64,000 nucleotides of DNA, from positions 372,001-436,000 of the forward strand of contig JAJFJZ010000013.1 of assembly GCA_021773565.1 (NCBI GenBank). Reading direction: 5' to 3'. The notes below the pieces were generated by a model. It had not been told where the DNA came from. It was given only the letters and a program-made list of their open reading frames with translations, and searched no databases. Made by a program: the position numbers and the translations under genes. This document shows positions 33,197-42,716 of this stretch, in pieces (the first letter of the stretch is position 1; the number at the start of each line of letters is the position of its first letter). The stretch is from Gammaproteobacteria bacterium. Lineage in GTDB: Bacteria; Pseudomonadota; Gammaproteobacteria; Pseudomonadales; Azotimanducaceae.

Positions 33197-33622
33197 ATGA
33201 GTTATCTGGAGAGATTTGCAGAATACGCAGCAGCCTTTGAAGAAACATTCAACGACGATAACTGGAAACGTCTGGAACAATATTTCACGCCAGATGCTAC
33301 CTACGCGCCTGGAGATGGAACAATTGCACAAGGTCGCGATGAAATATTTACTGCTTTACGCAATAGTGTTAGTTCACTGGATCGCCGTTTCGATTCGCGC
33401 GCATTCGGCGACAACCCGGCGCCCAGCGAATCAGGTAATGTGGTTACCCTGTTGTGGACCCTGATACTCGAAAAAAAGGACCTCCCCAGTCTCACGATAT
33501 CAGGGCGCGAGTATGCAACCTTTTCCGGGAATGCTATTCAGAAACTGGAAGACGTGTTTGACGACGGCGCTATTCAAAACCTGACCGAGTGGATGGAGAA
33601 GCATGGAGATTCACTGGGCTGA
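33197..33622 (+). CDS. NTF2-like (SnoaL-type) small protein
   Basis: A 141-residue single NTF2-like domain: FAEYAAAFEETFNDDNWKRL with FTPDATY is the typical first helix and strand, and VVTLLWTLILEKKDLPSLTI the central sheet. No catalytic residue can be assigned. It has AAGGAA upstream of its ATG and is divergent from the carotenoid oxygenase gene across about 150 bases. Its last 12 bases overlap the end of the convergent membrane-protein gene. Confidence 0.75.
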   Translation: MSYLERFAEYAAAFEETFNDDNWKRLEQYFTPDATYAPGDGTIAQGRDEIFTALRNSVSSLDRRFDSRAFGDNPAPSESGNVVTLLWTLILEKKDLPSLTISGREYATFSGNAIQKLEDVFDDGAIQNLTEWMEKHGDSLG

Positions 33623-34387
33623 GGATGCAGCTTTTAGCAGGCCCAGCAAAGCTACCGCCCTGCTTTTACGATTAGAATGTGTATCAGCCAATTCAATTTG
33701 CATATTACGTGCCTCGGTAAGCCAGGCCACCAGGGCGGTATTTTCGCGGAAGCGCTTACCTGCTGCGAGAACAGCAGTAACATCTATCCCGGACTGGTCT
33801 ATCCTGGCTAATTTGTCTCGCCACGCAATACCTACATTGTCCTGCAGCCACACTATTTGTTTATTGGTGAGCACACCGGCGCCAAGTTCAAAATGCTTGA
33901 ACTCTGTCATAAGTTGCAAAGGCAGGTACTGTCTTTCTGTGATATCAAAGCGATAATATTCAAACAAATCTGATTTGAGCAGGTTATCTTTCAACAATCC
34001 TATACGTCCCGTAGAACGCAACTCCTCAAAAGTATCAGATCTTAATGATGGGGTAGCGGTAAACGCAGCTTGACGAATCGCCACCATAAAATCCAGGGGC
34101 CGCTCGCTCAGGTTAAACGAATTATCGGCAACACCAAGCAGAACATCGCCCAGTTCAAGTCGAAATCGGGCGATGGCAATTGACCGCTCAATTGAGGTTA
34201 TATCAGTTTCTATGTCATCGATTAATCGCACCAGATAAGTTTGTTCATCAGCTAGATCGCGTTGGGTTTTCTGCCAGTTGTCCACTTGCAAGGCGATAAA
34301 AATACCAGCAACCACCACTACCAGTTCGCTTACCAGTATCACCCAATCCTGCTCTCGAAAGTGCCGAAAAAGACGGTCAAACAACAT
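33611..34387 (-). CDS. DUF6090-like membrane-anchored protein of unknown function
   Basis: A 258-residue protein with one N-terminal membrane helix (about 15-36, VILVSELVVVVAGIFIALQV) followed at once by DNWQKTQRDLADEQTYLVRL, a signature of DUF6090-type proteins common in marine bacteria. The rest is predicted helical, with coiled-coil-like stretches (about 45-75) and a periplasmic or cytoplasmic domain containing TFEELRSTGRIGLL. Function unknown. The gene overlaps the convergent NTF2-like gene by 12 bases at the 3' ends. Confidence 0.7.
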   Translation of the reverse strand: MLFDRLFRHFREQDWVILVSELVVVVAGIFIALQVDNWQKTQRDLADEQTYLVRLIDDIETDITSIERSIAIARFRLELGDVLLGVADNSFNLSERPLDFMVAIRQAAFTATPSLRSDTFEELRSTGRIGLLKDNLLKSDLFEYYRFDITERQYLPLQLMTEFKHFELGAGVLTNKQIVWLQDNVGIAWRDKLARIDQSGIDVTAVLAAGKRFRENTALVAWLTEARNMQIELADTHSNRKSRAVALLGLLKAASSAQ

Positions 34388-34546
34388 AGCTACCCCTTCA
34401 AAATTACGATCGCTTACTATACGCGAACCAATGATTTCACACTAACCAGGCAGTTTCGGATTGAACAATTAACTGTCAACGGGCCTTGCGCCAGCTTTTT
34501 TGCAGGTGCAAAATGCGAATATCCAATCACCACAATTGGAGGACGC

Positions 34547-34972
34547 ATGATCACATATATCCTTAAGTGTGGTTTGCTAGTAGCAATATGCCCACTGCTT
34601 TTCGCATGCCAGCAAGCTACCCTGAAAGCCCCTGCGGAATTTCTCGTAACTGCCGAACAGTCGAAACAACTTGGTTCTGTCATTAACGCTGTTAGCTCAG
34701 AGCTATCACAGTACAATTATGCTTCTTTTACCGATAAGAAAGTTTCAGACGCCCTTGTTAAATATGATCCACAAATCCAGAACATTCTGAACCAGGAACA
34801 ATGGACAGAGTACGACCAGCACCAGCGTGATTACTGGGTGTACAAAATTTACACAAAAATGAAACGTAATTACCGCTCTGTCAGGTCAATATCTTCCATC
34901 TCCAGTGCGATGTCTTCAGATATTGCCGATCGAACAGATGGTACTTTTGGCCTGAACCGTTCCAACCAATAA
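34547..34972 (+). CDS. Small lipoprotein of unknown function
   Basis: A 141-residue protein with a lipoprotein leader: MITYILKCGLLVAICPLLFAC-QQ, lipobox LFAC at about residues 18-21. The rest is polar and mostly helical with no known domain (SKQLGSVINAVSSELSQ, then WTEYDQHQRDYWVYKIY) and a Ser-rich end. ATG 34547 is chosen because GGAGG lies 4 bases before it; the open frame extends upstream to 34262, but that part overlaps the divergent gene and has no leader. Gln at position +2 predicts outer-membrane sorting. Confidence 0.7.
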   Translation: MITYILKCGLLVAICPLLFACQQATLKAPAEFLVTAEQSKQLGSVINAVSSELSQYNYASFTDKKVSDALVKYDPQIQNILNQEQWTEYDQHQRDYWVYKIYTKMKRNYRSVRSISSISSAMSSDIADRTDGTFGLNRSNQ

Positions 34973-35049
34973 ATTGCACTAATTGCATGCAGGTAGGCGG
35001 AATCTCCAAGCTGGAATATTGGTTCAGAAGAGATGTGCGTTTCAAATTA

Positions 35050-36735
35050 CTAGTTCTTCCCGGCTTGCCACACCCGCTTTCCGTTTACCCAGGTGGATAG
35101 AATTTCCAGGTTTTTCAGTTGTCCTGCTTTCACTTTTCTTGGGTCCCTGTCCAGAACTACAAAATCCGCAAAAGCACCGGTTCTTAGACTTCCTACCTTG
35201 TCTTCCTGAAACGCAGCGTAAGCGCCTTCACTGGTCATCGCTTTTAATGCTTGCATCACGCTTAAACTCTGATCCGCATACCAACCACCGGAGGGCTGAT
35301 CTGCCAAATTTTGTCTTGTAACAGCAAAGTGTAAGGTATTAACAGGCTGCCAGGGTTCGCCCGGCAGGTCGGAGTTCATTATTAAGCTACCACCGGCATT
35401 GAGTATCTTCTGCCAGGCATAAGCGTGTCGAATTCGATCTGCACCAACTCTCTGCTCAGCCCAGGTGCTATCACCTACAGCGTGACTGGATTGCATGCTG
35501 GAAATAACCCCCATGTTCACCACACGCTGATAGTAGTTGGGTAAAACTACCTGTGCGTGCTCTATTCGCCAGCGATGATCAGGATAAGCTTCATATTTAA
35601 GGGCATTTTCGAAAATGTTTAGCGTCCGGTCATTTCCTTCATCACCAATAGCATGAACCGCCAGCTGAAAACCCCCTTGAACAGCTCTGGTAGCGAGGCT
35701 CGCCACCCGCTGCGGAGATATTCTTTCAGTCATGTTGGCATCCTCGGGCTTGTCAGAGTATGGCTCTCTCAATAATGCGGTTCTCGATCCAAGGGAGCCA
35801 TCGTAGTAAACCTTGATCCCACGGATTGTGAGCCAATATTCCGGATCAATTACCGGACCACGACTGAACATTTTTTGCATCAATGTTTCGTTATTGCCAT
35901 CCAAAAAGCCATACACTCGTATGGGCAGAGCATTCTCCTGTCTGAGCTCTTCGAAGGCCTGCAGGTTTTTCTCTCGTATTCCAGCCTCATGAATGCTCGT
36001 TACTCCAGCCGCAGCCATAAGCAACATACCTTCTCTAATAGCACGTTTCCTCTGGGCCACACTGGCATCAGGAATATGAATACTCACCAGTTCACGCGCC
36101 AGTGTTAACAATACACCCGTGGGCTGGCCATTCTTGCGTTTTAAAATTTGCCCGACTTCCGGATCTGGCGTCGAACGATTAACACCGCCGATATCCAGCG
36201 CCTTCTTATTGCAGAAAACGGCAAATCCATGCAGTGATTGCAGATAAACCGGATTTTCAGGAAACGCCTCATCCAGCAGTTTTCTGTCCGGATAGCCTCT
36301 ACTCCCCCATTTACCTTCATCCCAGCCTTGGCCTATTAACCACTCACCTGCTTTCGGAGCGGGGTAGAAAGCGCGCAGCCGATCTATCATTTGCTTCACT
36401 GTCTGTGTACCCACCAAATTGGCTTTAACCTTTTCTGCACCCAATTGATGCACATGTACGTGGCTATCTATAAAGCCCGGAAGCACGGTACTACCGTCCA
36501 GGTTCACGAGTAAGGCTTTTTCTGCAAGGTCCAGCAACTCTTTCTTTGATCCTAACGCCTTGATCACCCCGTCCTCTATCAACATTGCCTCTGCTTCAGG
36601 GACATTTTCGTGCATGGTTATAATGGTTCCACCGTGCACTAACAGCTGTGAACTATTAGAACTCACCGCATTGGTACATAACCCGGTGGACAACAGCAGG
36701 ACGACTGAAACTAAAAATAAAACCGGACTCTTCAT
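35050..36735 (-). CDS. Exported YtcJ-like amidohydrolase
   Basis: A 561-residue metal-dependent hydrolase of the amidohydrolase-3 (YtcJ) group with a Sec leader (MKSPVLFLVSVVLLLSTG, cleavage near TNA-VSS). Motifs visible: TVLPGFIDSHVHVHQLG (first two metal His), GWDEGKWGSRGYPDRKLLDE, YYDGSLGSRTALL, LAVHAIGDEGNDRTL (His) and RIEHAQVV, then MNSDLPGEPW with the late Asp. These enzymes hydrolyse amides or related bonds with unknown natural substrates. ATG 36735 is preferred over the upstream in-frame start at 36771 because the leader begins there. Confidence 0.92.
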   Translation of the reverse strand: MKSPVLFLVSVVLLLSTGLCTNAVSSNSSQLLVHGGTIITMHENVPEAEAMLIEDGVIKALGSKKELLDLAEKALLVNLDGSTVLPGFIDSHVHVHQLGAEKVKANLVGTQTVKQMIDRLRAFYPAPKAGEWLIGQGWDEGKWGSRGYPDRKLLDEAFPENPVYLQSLHGFAVFCNKKALDIGGVNRSTPDPEVGQILKRKNGQPTGVLLTLARELVSIHIPDASVAQRKRAIREGMLLMAAAGVTSIHEAGIREKNLQAFEELRQENALPIRVYGFLDGNNETLMQKMFSRGPVIDPEYWLTIRGIKVYYDGSLGSRTALLREPYSDKPEDANMTERISPQRVASLATRAVQGGFQLAVHAIGDEGNDRTLNIFENALKYEAYPDHRWRIEHAQVVLPNYYQRVVNMGVISSMQSSHAVGDSTWAEQRVGADRIRHAYAWQKILNAGGSLIMNSDLPGEPWQPVNTLHFAVTRQNLADQPSGGWYADQSLSVMQALKAMTSEGAYAAFQEDKVGSLRTGAFADFVVLDRDPRKVKAGQLKNLEILSTWVNGKRVWQAGKN

Positions 36736-36846
36736 ACCTATTGTTCTCTTTCTTCCATATATACAGTTCATACTTTCCAGATGGGATACGCTGTTCTATC
36801 ATCCCATGCAATCTAATGGTGCATCTAACAATAGGGAATTACCAGC

Positions 36847-38394
36847 ATGTATTGTGCCCAGCACGCTATAACAAAAGCAGATACTGCCGCCGTTATTATG
36901 GCCGAAACCGGGGAAACGCTCAGTTTTTCCGAACTTGACCAACGAAGCAACAAAGCCGCCCATTTGCTGAGATCGCTGAACCTGAAACGACTGGACCACT
37001 ACGCCATATTTATGGAAAACAACATATTCTATCCAGAAGTCTGTGCAGCAGGCGAACGTTCAGGCCTGTATTACACCTGTATCAACTCATATCTAAAAAC
37101 CGATGAACTCGCCTATATATTGAACAACAGTACTTCAATGGTTGTATTCACCAGTCTGGCAAAAGCAAAAGAGTTGGACCTGGCTCTAAAAGATTGCCCC
37201 GATATTGTTCGATGTATTGTAGTAGATGGGGAGTATACGGGTGATATATTCGACAGTTATGCCATGGCAACAGAACCCTTTCCAGGCACACCAATTGCAG
37301 ATGAGTCACTGGGTACCAGCATGTTGTATTCCTCCGGTACAACGGGCCGGCCCAAGGGAATTATCCGACCGCTTCCGGAAAACAAACCCGACGAACAGCT
37401 TCCCATCTATGAATTCTTGCGCAATCTATGGCAATACCGTGAAAACATGATCTATCTGTCACCGGCACCGCTTTATCACTCCGCACCACAAGCGGCGGTG
37501 GGCCTCACGATTCGATGTGGCGGGACGGTAATTATTATGGAACGCTTTGACGCTGCAAAGTACCTGGACTATATTTCACAATACAAAGTAACGCATAGCC
37601 AACTTGTTCCCACTATGTTCAGCCGCTTGTTAAAACTTCCGGAAGAAACACGTCAGCAGGCGGATATATCATCTCTGGAAATCGCAATTCATGCGGCTGC
37701 ACCCTGTCCGGTTAAGGTTAAAGAAGAGATGATTGCCTGGTGGGGGCCCATTATCCACGAATACTACGGTGCAACAGAGGGGCTTGGCTTTGCTGCCTGC
37801 AATAGTGAACAATGGTTAGCGCACAAAGGATCTGTCGGAAAAGTTATTCTTGGCGAGATAACTTTTTTGAACGAAGACGGAACACCCTCCCCTCCCGGAG
37901 AACCAGGTGAGATCTGGTTTAAAACAGCCACGGAATTTTCTTACTTCAATAACAGGGAAAAGACCAGTGAAGCAACCTCCGCTGACGGCTCCATGACTAC
38001 CGTTGGAGACGTCGGGTATCTGGATGAGGACGGCTATCTGTATCTAACCGATCGCTCTACATTCATGATTATATCGGGTGGCGTTAACATTTATCCCCAG
38101 GAGATCGAGGATTTATTGATTACACATCCCAAGATTGATGACGCCGCAGTATTTGGGGTGCCGAATGAGGATTTCGGCGAGGAAGTAAAAGCAGTGATTC
38201 AGGTTACAGGTGGCATCGAAAAATCTGAATCGCTGGTGCTCGAATTGATGGACTATTGTGCGGAAAACCTTTCTCCCCAAAAATGCCCCCGCTCCTTCGA
38301 CTTTGATGATGCATTACCTCGCTTACCAACGGGCAAATTGTATAAGCGTATATTAAAGGATCGCTACTGGCCGAAATCGGGCAGTAAAATTTGA
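36847..38394 (+). CDS. Acyl-CoA synthetase (AMP-forming)
   Basis: A 515-residue ANL-superfamily ligase that activates a carboxylic acid to its CoA thioester through an acyl-AMP. The phosphate-binding loop YSSGTTGRPKG is at about residues 161-171. YYGATEGLG is the aromatic/A5 motif, and TVGDVGYLDEDGYLYLTDR and SGGVNIYPQEIED are the hinge motifs; the catalytic Lys is in LPRLPTGKLYKR. The family resembles fatty-acid/bile-acid CoA ligases. It is divergent from the amidohydrolase and convergent with an alpha/beta-hydrolase. A second synthetase at 61504 has a different P-loop and is not a close copy. Confidence 0.92.
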   Translation: MYCAQHAITKADTAAVIMAETGETLSFSELDQRSNKAAHLLRSLNLKRLDHYAIFMENNIFYPEVCAAGERSGLYYTCINSYLKTDELAYILNNSTSMVVFTSLAKAKELDLALKDCPDIVRCIVVDGEYTGDIFDSYAMATEPFPGTPIADESLGTSMLYSSGTTGRPKGIIRPLPENKPDEQLPIYEFLRNLWQYRENMIYLSPAPLYHSAPQAAVGLTIRCGGTVIIMERFDAAKYLDYISQYKVTHSQLVPTMFSRLLKLPEETRQQADISSLEIAIHAAAPCPVKVKEEMIAWWGPIIHEYYGATEGLGFAACNSEQWLAHKGSVGKVILGEITFLNEDGTPSPPGEPGEIWFKTATEFSYFNNREKTSEATSADGSMTTVGDVGYLDEDGYLYLTDRSTFMIISGGVNIYPQEIEDLLITHPKIDDAAVFGVPNEDFGEEVKAVIQVTGGIEKSESLVLELMDYCAENLSPQKCPRSFDFDDALPRLPTGKLYKRILKDRYWPKSGSKI

Positions 38395-38410
38395 TCGCGA
38401 AACACGATTC

Positions 38411-39187
38411 CTACAAAGTGTGTGTGTCCAAAAAGGACAGTACAGCCGCATTGAATGCCTGGGGCTGGTCTATATTTGCAGCATGGCCCGCTCCCGCAAG
38501 CACGACCTGCGTTGAATGCGGGATTTTACGGGCCATATATTCACCCGGAATAATAAAAGGCTTATCCAGCTCACCAACCAATACCAGTGTGGGAACATGG
38601 ATTGCAGGTAAAGATTGAATGACCCGATCGTTGTTTTGCGCCAACATTCCGCGTGCTGCAAGAGCAAGTCCCTGAGCCGATGTATGTGTGCTTACGCTCA
38701 CCTCACCACCCCTGCCTAATGCATCCAATCCTCTGGAATCGAATTCTTCCGCACGTTGTTTCGCCATTTCATTCCAGGCACCTCGAGCAGCTTCACTCTT
38801 ATAACCCGGACCCGTATCAAATAACATGAGTGCAATACACCTCTCAGGGCTGGAAGCATAAAATGCCAGCGTCATGTAACCGCCCAACGATAAACCGGCT
38901 ATTATCGCCTCCTGTACTCCACAGGTATCAAGAATAGCCGACATGTCACCAACCGTTAACAATTCAGAATACAAATCTGGAGCATCAGGACTATCCGAAT
39001 TTCCATGGCCTCTCATGTCCCAGCTAATCACATTATACGCCCGGCACAATGCACTAATCTGACCAGACCACATGGCAGATGTTGCACTATAACCATGGCT
39101 AAGCATTATAGTCGTAGCACCTTTACCCGCTACACTCTCATGAAATTCATAGTAGATATTAACGCCACCTCGATTAATACTGGACAT
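38411..39187 (-). CDS. Alpha/beta-hydrolase
   Basis: A 258-residue cytoplasmic hydrolase. The oxyanion HG motif (LSHGYSATSAMW), nucleophile elbow IIAGLSLGGYM (Ser at about position 94), acid VLVGELDKPF and His in GAGHAANIDQP form a complete catalytic triad. It resembles 3-oxoadipate enol-lactonase or carboxylesterase-type enzymes. It faces the acyl-CoA synthetase gene tail to tail with 16 bases between, so co-regulation is not implied. Confidence 0.88.
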   Translation of the reverse strand: MSSINRGGVNIYYEFHESVAGKGATTIMLSHGYSATSAMWSGQISALCRAYNVISWDMRGHGNSDSPDAPDLYSELLTVGDMSAILDTCGVQEAIIAGLSLGGYMTLAFYASSPERCIALMLFDTGPGYKSEAARGAWNEMAKQRAEEFDSRGLDALGRGGEVSVSTHTSAQGLALAARGMLAQNNDRVIQSLPAIHVPTLVLVGELDKPFIIPGEYMARKIPHSTQVVLAGAGHAANIDQPQAFNAAVLSFLDTHTL

Positions 39188-39369
39188 GTAAACCAGACCC
39201 CTTAACTCTAAACCTGTTTATCCACACTACACTTGCACAATTGGTGTGACAATATATGGCATTTTTTCGTCATACCCAAATCACCAGGCTTACAAACATA
39301 TACTTAGTTTTACATCTAGACTGACAAATTAGTTTAGTGTTCCCTTTTGACGCTCGGGGTTTGGACTCA

Positions 39370-40347
39370 GTGAAGTACACAAAAACGGCTCTGGTTTGCG
39401 GCGCGGGTGGATTTATCGGAACGCATCTTGTCAGGCGGCTAAAATCTGAAGGCTACTGGGTGAGAGGTATCGATCTCAAACAACCAGAGTTTGGCGCATC
39501 TGAAGCCAACGATTTTATACAGGCAGACCTGCGAAACCCTCACATCGTGGAAAACGCGTTTAATGTCCATTTGGACGAAGTCTACCAACTGGCTGCCGAC
39601 ATGGGCGGCGCTGGCTTCATATTCACCGGGGACAATGACGCACACATAATGCACAATTCTGCGTTAATCAATCTTAACGTGCTTGAAGCATGCCACCAGA
39701 ACGATACCAAACGAATATTTTATTCATCCTCTGCCTGCATTTACCCCGAGCACAACCAGCTGGATCCAGACAACCCGCTGTGCAGCGAGGACTCAGCATA
39801 TCCCGCCAATCCGGACAGTGAGTACGGATGGGAAAAACTCTTTAGCGAACGCCTCTATCTATCCTATGCGCGCAATTACAATATGAATGTGCGCATTGCC
39901 AGGTTTCACAATATTTTCGGTGAATCGGGCACATGGCAGGGCGGGCGAGAAAAAGCACCCGCAGCACTTTGTCGAAAAATTGCACTCGCAGATGCTGACG
40001 GAACAATAGAAATCTGGGGCGACGGAATGCAAACTCGTTCTTTTCTTCATGTTAACGAGTGCATTGAGGGTATTCTACGACTAACAAGATCCGATTGGAC
40101 AGGGCCGGTCAATATTGGATCAGAGGAGATGGTTACCATAAATGGATTGGCCGCCATAATCATGCAAATAGCAAACAAAAAGGTACGGATAAAACATATT
40201 CCGGGGCCGCTCGGTGTGCGAGGAAGAAACTCTGACAATCGCCTGATCCAGAAACGACTGGGGTGGAGTCCCTCACGTCCACTCAAAGAGGGAATCAGAG
40301 CGACATATGACTGGATCACGTCCCGAATTATGGAGCAGGCGAGTTAG
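39370..40347 (+). CDS. GDP-mannose 3,5-epimerase-like NAD-dependent sugar epimerase
   Basis: An extended SDR of about 326 residues, strikingly like plant GDP-mannose 3,5-epimerase, which makes GDP-L-galactose. It has an NAD motif CGAGGFIG (10-17), LAADMGGAGFI, SSACIYPE with Cys123, YGWEK (Tyr152, Lys156), RFHNIFGESGTWQGGREKAP with Lys195, WGDGMQTRSF, NIGSEEMV and GVRGRNSDN. These include the acid/base Cys and Lys of the plant enzyme. Two GTG starts are possible, 39337 and 39370; the second begins just before the Rossmann strand and is used here. The glycosyltransferase-like gene follows after 2 bases, so the product sugar probably enters a polysaccharide. Confidence 0.88.
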   Translation: MKYTKTALVCGAGGFIGTHLVRRLKSEGYWVRGIDLKQPEFGASEANDFIQADLRNPHIVENAFNVHLDEVYQLAADMGGAGFIFTGDNDAHIMHNSALINLNVLEACHQNDTKRIFYSSSACIYPEHNQLDPDNPLCSEDSAYPANPDSEYGWEKLFSERLYLSYARNYNMNVRIARFHNIFGESGTWQGGREKAPAALCRKIALADADGTIEIWGDGMQTRSFLHVNECIEGILRLTRSDWTGPVNIGSEEMVTINGLAAIIMQIANKKVRIKHIPGPLGVRGRNSDNRLIQKRLGWSPSRPLKEGIRATYDWITSRIMEQAS

Positions 40348-40349
40348 CG

Positions 40350-41474
40350 ATGTTACGCGTAACAGCATTCTGTGAGGTCATGGGCGCATACACCTCACAG
40401 GTCTTTGCAGGAATGTATGAATTGCGCGCAAAAGGCGAAATCGAACTAAGGTTCAGAAGGACTGGTTTTCCAAAACAAAAGCTTCCAGAAAATCCCCATG
40501 CATATGTATTGCTAATCCTGGATTCAGAACACCTGAGCAGCCCCCTGAATGTCTGCATAGACCTTGTTGACGGCGGAGGGATATCATCCATAGAACACTT
40601 AAGCTGGTCTGATATATATTTCAAGCGCAGCTACCGTGAGAAGGATTATGCACATCTGGATCACAAAAAAGTTGTGCCATTCGGGCTGCACTATGCATGC
40701 ACCAGCCTTAATGAGCAGATCCGAGATCGAACAATTTCGACACTGCTCTCCAACATTAATATAAGTCAACTGCGTACCCGCCCGATAAGAGCGTTAAAAC
40801 GCACATTTTCCCATCCTGTTAAATTTGCACTTATGAAACGCAGAAAACCACCTCAATCTGCGGCGTTTCCAATGACAGAGGATGTATTTGACATCCCGCC
40901 GTGTACTGATACCAAAGCACGCATCTATTACCGGACACGCGTTTATTCGCCTTCCATGGCGCCTAAACTACATTCCAGCGGAGCCATTCAAATAGTAAAT
41001 GATATGCGCGCAAATACCATAAGGGCATTGAAGGCGCACTTTGGAGACCGGTTTTTTGGTGGGCTCCGCCCTACCGATTTTTCATTGAAACATTACCGTG
41101 ACTGCACCATGCGAGATGAAATCGGATTTCATGGCCACCTGCAGGCTATGCAATCGAGTCTTGTTTGTGTTACCACGTCCGGATTATTTGATTCCATCGA
41201 CTGGAAAGTCCCTGAATACATGGCGGCATCGCGTTGCATTGTAAGTGAGCAGTTTAAGTACGGCTTGCCTGAAGATCTTGTAGAGGGGGTACACTACCGA
41301 TCTTTTGCCAGTCCTGCGGAATGTGTGGCGCACTGTCAGTTCATTCTGGACAATCCGGATACTGCCAAAAAAATGCGCGAAGCCGCATACCACTACTTCC
41401 AGGGCAATGTGAAGGCCGAAAATATAATGCGCAGCTCTCTTCGGCGCGCAGTCAATTTCCCAGAGCAACATTGA
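40350..41474 (+). CDS. Glycosyltransferase-like protein (GT-B type), copy A
   Basis: A 374-residue protein with a C-terminal half like group 1 glycosyltransferases: FFGGLRPTDFS, then SLVCVTTSGLFDSIDWKVPEY and IVSEQFKYGLPE with a helical end. It lacks a clear leader. It is clearly related to the protein at 51841-52977 in the middle (YFKRSYREKDYAHL against YFKRSYAPSLLGHL) and in the C-terminal half, at low overall identity. Translation starts 2 bases after the epimerase stop, so the two probably act together in polysaccharide or glycolipid assembly. Donor and acceptor are unknown. Confidence 0.7.
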   Translation: MLRVTAFCEVMGAYTSQVFAGMYELRAKGEIELRFRRTGFPKQKLPENPHAYVLLILDSEHLSSPLNVCIDLVDGGGISSIEHLSWSDIYFKRSYREKDYAHLDHKKVVPFGLHYACTSLNEQIRDRTISTLLSNINISQLRTRPIRALKRTFSHPVKFALMKRRKPPQSAAFPMTEDVFDIPPCTDTKARIYYRTRVYSPSMAPKLHSSGAIQIVNDMRANTIRALKAHFGDRFFGGLRPTDFSLKHYRDCTMRDEIGFHGHLQAMQSSLVCVTTSGLFDSIDWKVPEYMAASRCIVSEQFKYGLPEDLVEGVHYRSFASPAECVAHCQFILDNPDTAKKMREAAYHYFQGNVKAENIMRSSLRRAVNFPEQH

Positions 41475-41564
41475 ATCAGGCACATTCTTTCTGCTTTTTG
41501 TTCAACATGATTTTCCGAGCTTACATCCTGTGTATACTGGATGTGCGCATTCAGGAGCATCATT

Positions 41565-42713
41565 ATGTATTCACGACTACTCTTCATTCTAGCCGCTTTC
41601 AGTTGCGTTCCATGCCTTGCAGTGGATTATGCCGACAATAATTCATGGTTATGTCGACCCGATTCCCTGAACGCCTGTGACACCAATCTGGATTCCACCA
41701 TTGTCACGGCTGACGGAACGCTTACCCTGGAGCCCTACAAACCACTCCGTGACCCAAAAGTGGATTGTTTTTATGTCTACCCAACGGTATCCAGCGATCC
41801 CGGTGGCAATTCAGATATGAAGGCAGGTCCGGAAGAGACAGGCGTGATTCATGCACAGTTCGCCCGCTTTGGCTCAGTTTGTCGTACCTTTGCCCCACTC
41901 TATCGACAGGTAACACTAACCGCATTGAGATCCCTCTTTACCGACAAACCGATGAAAATTGATCCGGCTCTGGGTTACAACGATGTGGTTGATGCGTGGA
42001 ATCACTATTTGAAACATGATAATCAGGGCCGGGGTGTTGTTCTAATTGGCCATTCTCAGGGCTCCGGCGTACTCAATCAATTAATCGCCAGCCAAATTGA
42101 TGGCAAAGCGATTCAATCGCAAATTCTCTCTGCGATGCTGATTGGAACCAGCGACGTTGTCGTGCCTGAGGGCAAGGATACTGGTGGGAGTTTTAAAAAC
42201 ATGGCTTTGTGCCGTAATCCTGATGATTTACAATGCCTATTAACTTTTGCCTCTTTCAGAACAGAAATCCCCCCACCAAACGACTCCCGCTTCGGTCGCC
42301 CCCGCACAGGCACAGGAAATTCTGCCTGCAACAATCCGGCTAATCTTGCCGGTGGGCTTGGGGAACTTAAGGCCTACTTCAGTACTGCCGGACTAACAAT
42401 CGCAACAGCACAAAGCCAGCAGGATTGGCTTACACCGCCAGCGGATATCAGCACACCATTTGTTCAGGTTCCCGGGTTGTTAAATGGCCAGTGTGTAAAA
42501 GATAGAGGTTTTTCCTACCTAAGCGTTAATGTGAACAGCCAACCTGCCGATCCCCGTACAGATAACATTACCGGCGATGTAATTGTCGAGGGTGCAATCC
42601 TGAAAGACTGGGGCTTGCACCTTATAGACATGCATCTGGGTATGGGCAATATGCTTGATTTGGTCCGCAGCCAGACAAATGCCTATCTAAAAACGCATTC
42701 CGGAGCGCATTAA
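41565..42713 (+). CDS. DUF3089 lipase-like exported hydrolase
   Basis: A 382-residue exported protein of the DUF3089 alpha/beta-hydrolase group. The leader is MYSRLLFILAAFSCVPCLA, followed by NSWLCRPDSLNACDTNLD and KVDCFYVYPTVSSDP, hallmarks of this family. The nucleophile elbow is VLIGHSQGSGVLN. Several cysteines are spaced for disulfides, as suits a periplasmic or secreted enzyme. ATG 41565 has AGGAG 7 bases before it; an upstream in-frame start at 41541 is less likely. It is followed after 3 bases by a GMC oxidoreductase, so an ester may be cleaved and the alcohol then oxidised; this is inference. Confidence 0.88.
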   Translation: MYSRLLFILAAFSCVPCLAVDYADNNSWLCRPDSLNACDTNLDSTIVTADGTLTLEPYKPLRDPKVDCFYVYPTVSSDPGGNSDMKAGPEETGVIHAQFARFGSVCRTFAPLYRQVTLTALRSLFTDKPMKIDPALGYNDVVDAWNHYLKHDNQGRGVVLIGHSQGSGVLNQLIASQIDGKAIQSQILSAMLIGTSDVVVPEGKDTGGSFKNMALCRNPDDLQCLLTFASFRTEIPPPNDSRFGRPRTGTGNSACNNPANLAGGLGELKAYFSTAGLTIATAQSQQDWLTPPADISTPFVQVPGLLNGQCVKDRGFSYLSVNVNSQPADPRTDNITGDVIVEGAILKDWGLHLIDMHLGMGNMLDLVRSQTNAYLKTHSGAH

Positions 42714-42716
42714 TAT

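Noticed and set aside
34262-34546. Upstream extension of the small lipoprotein frame
   Set aside because: It overlaps the divergent membrane-protein gene start, lacks a leader, and ATG 34547 with GGAGG and a lipobox is a clear start.
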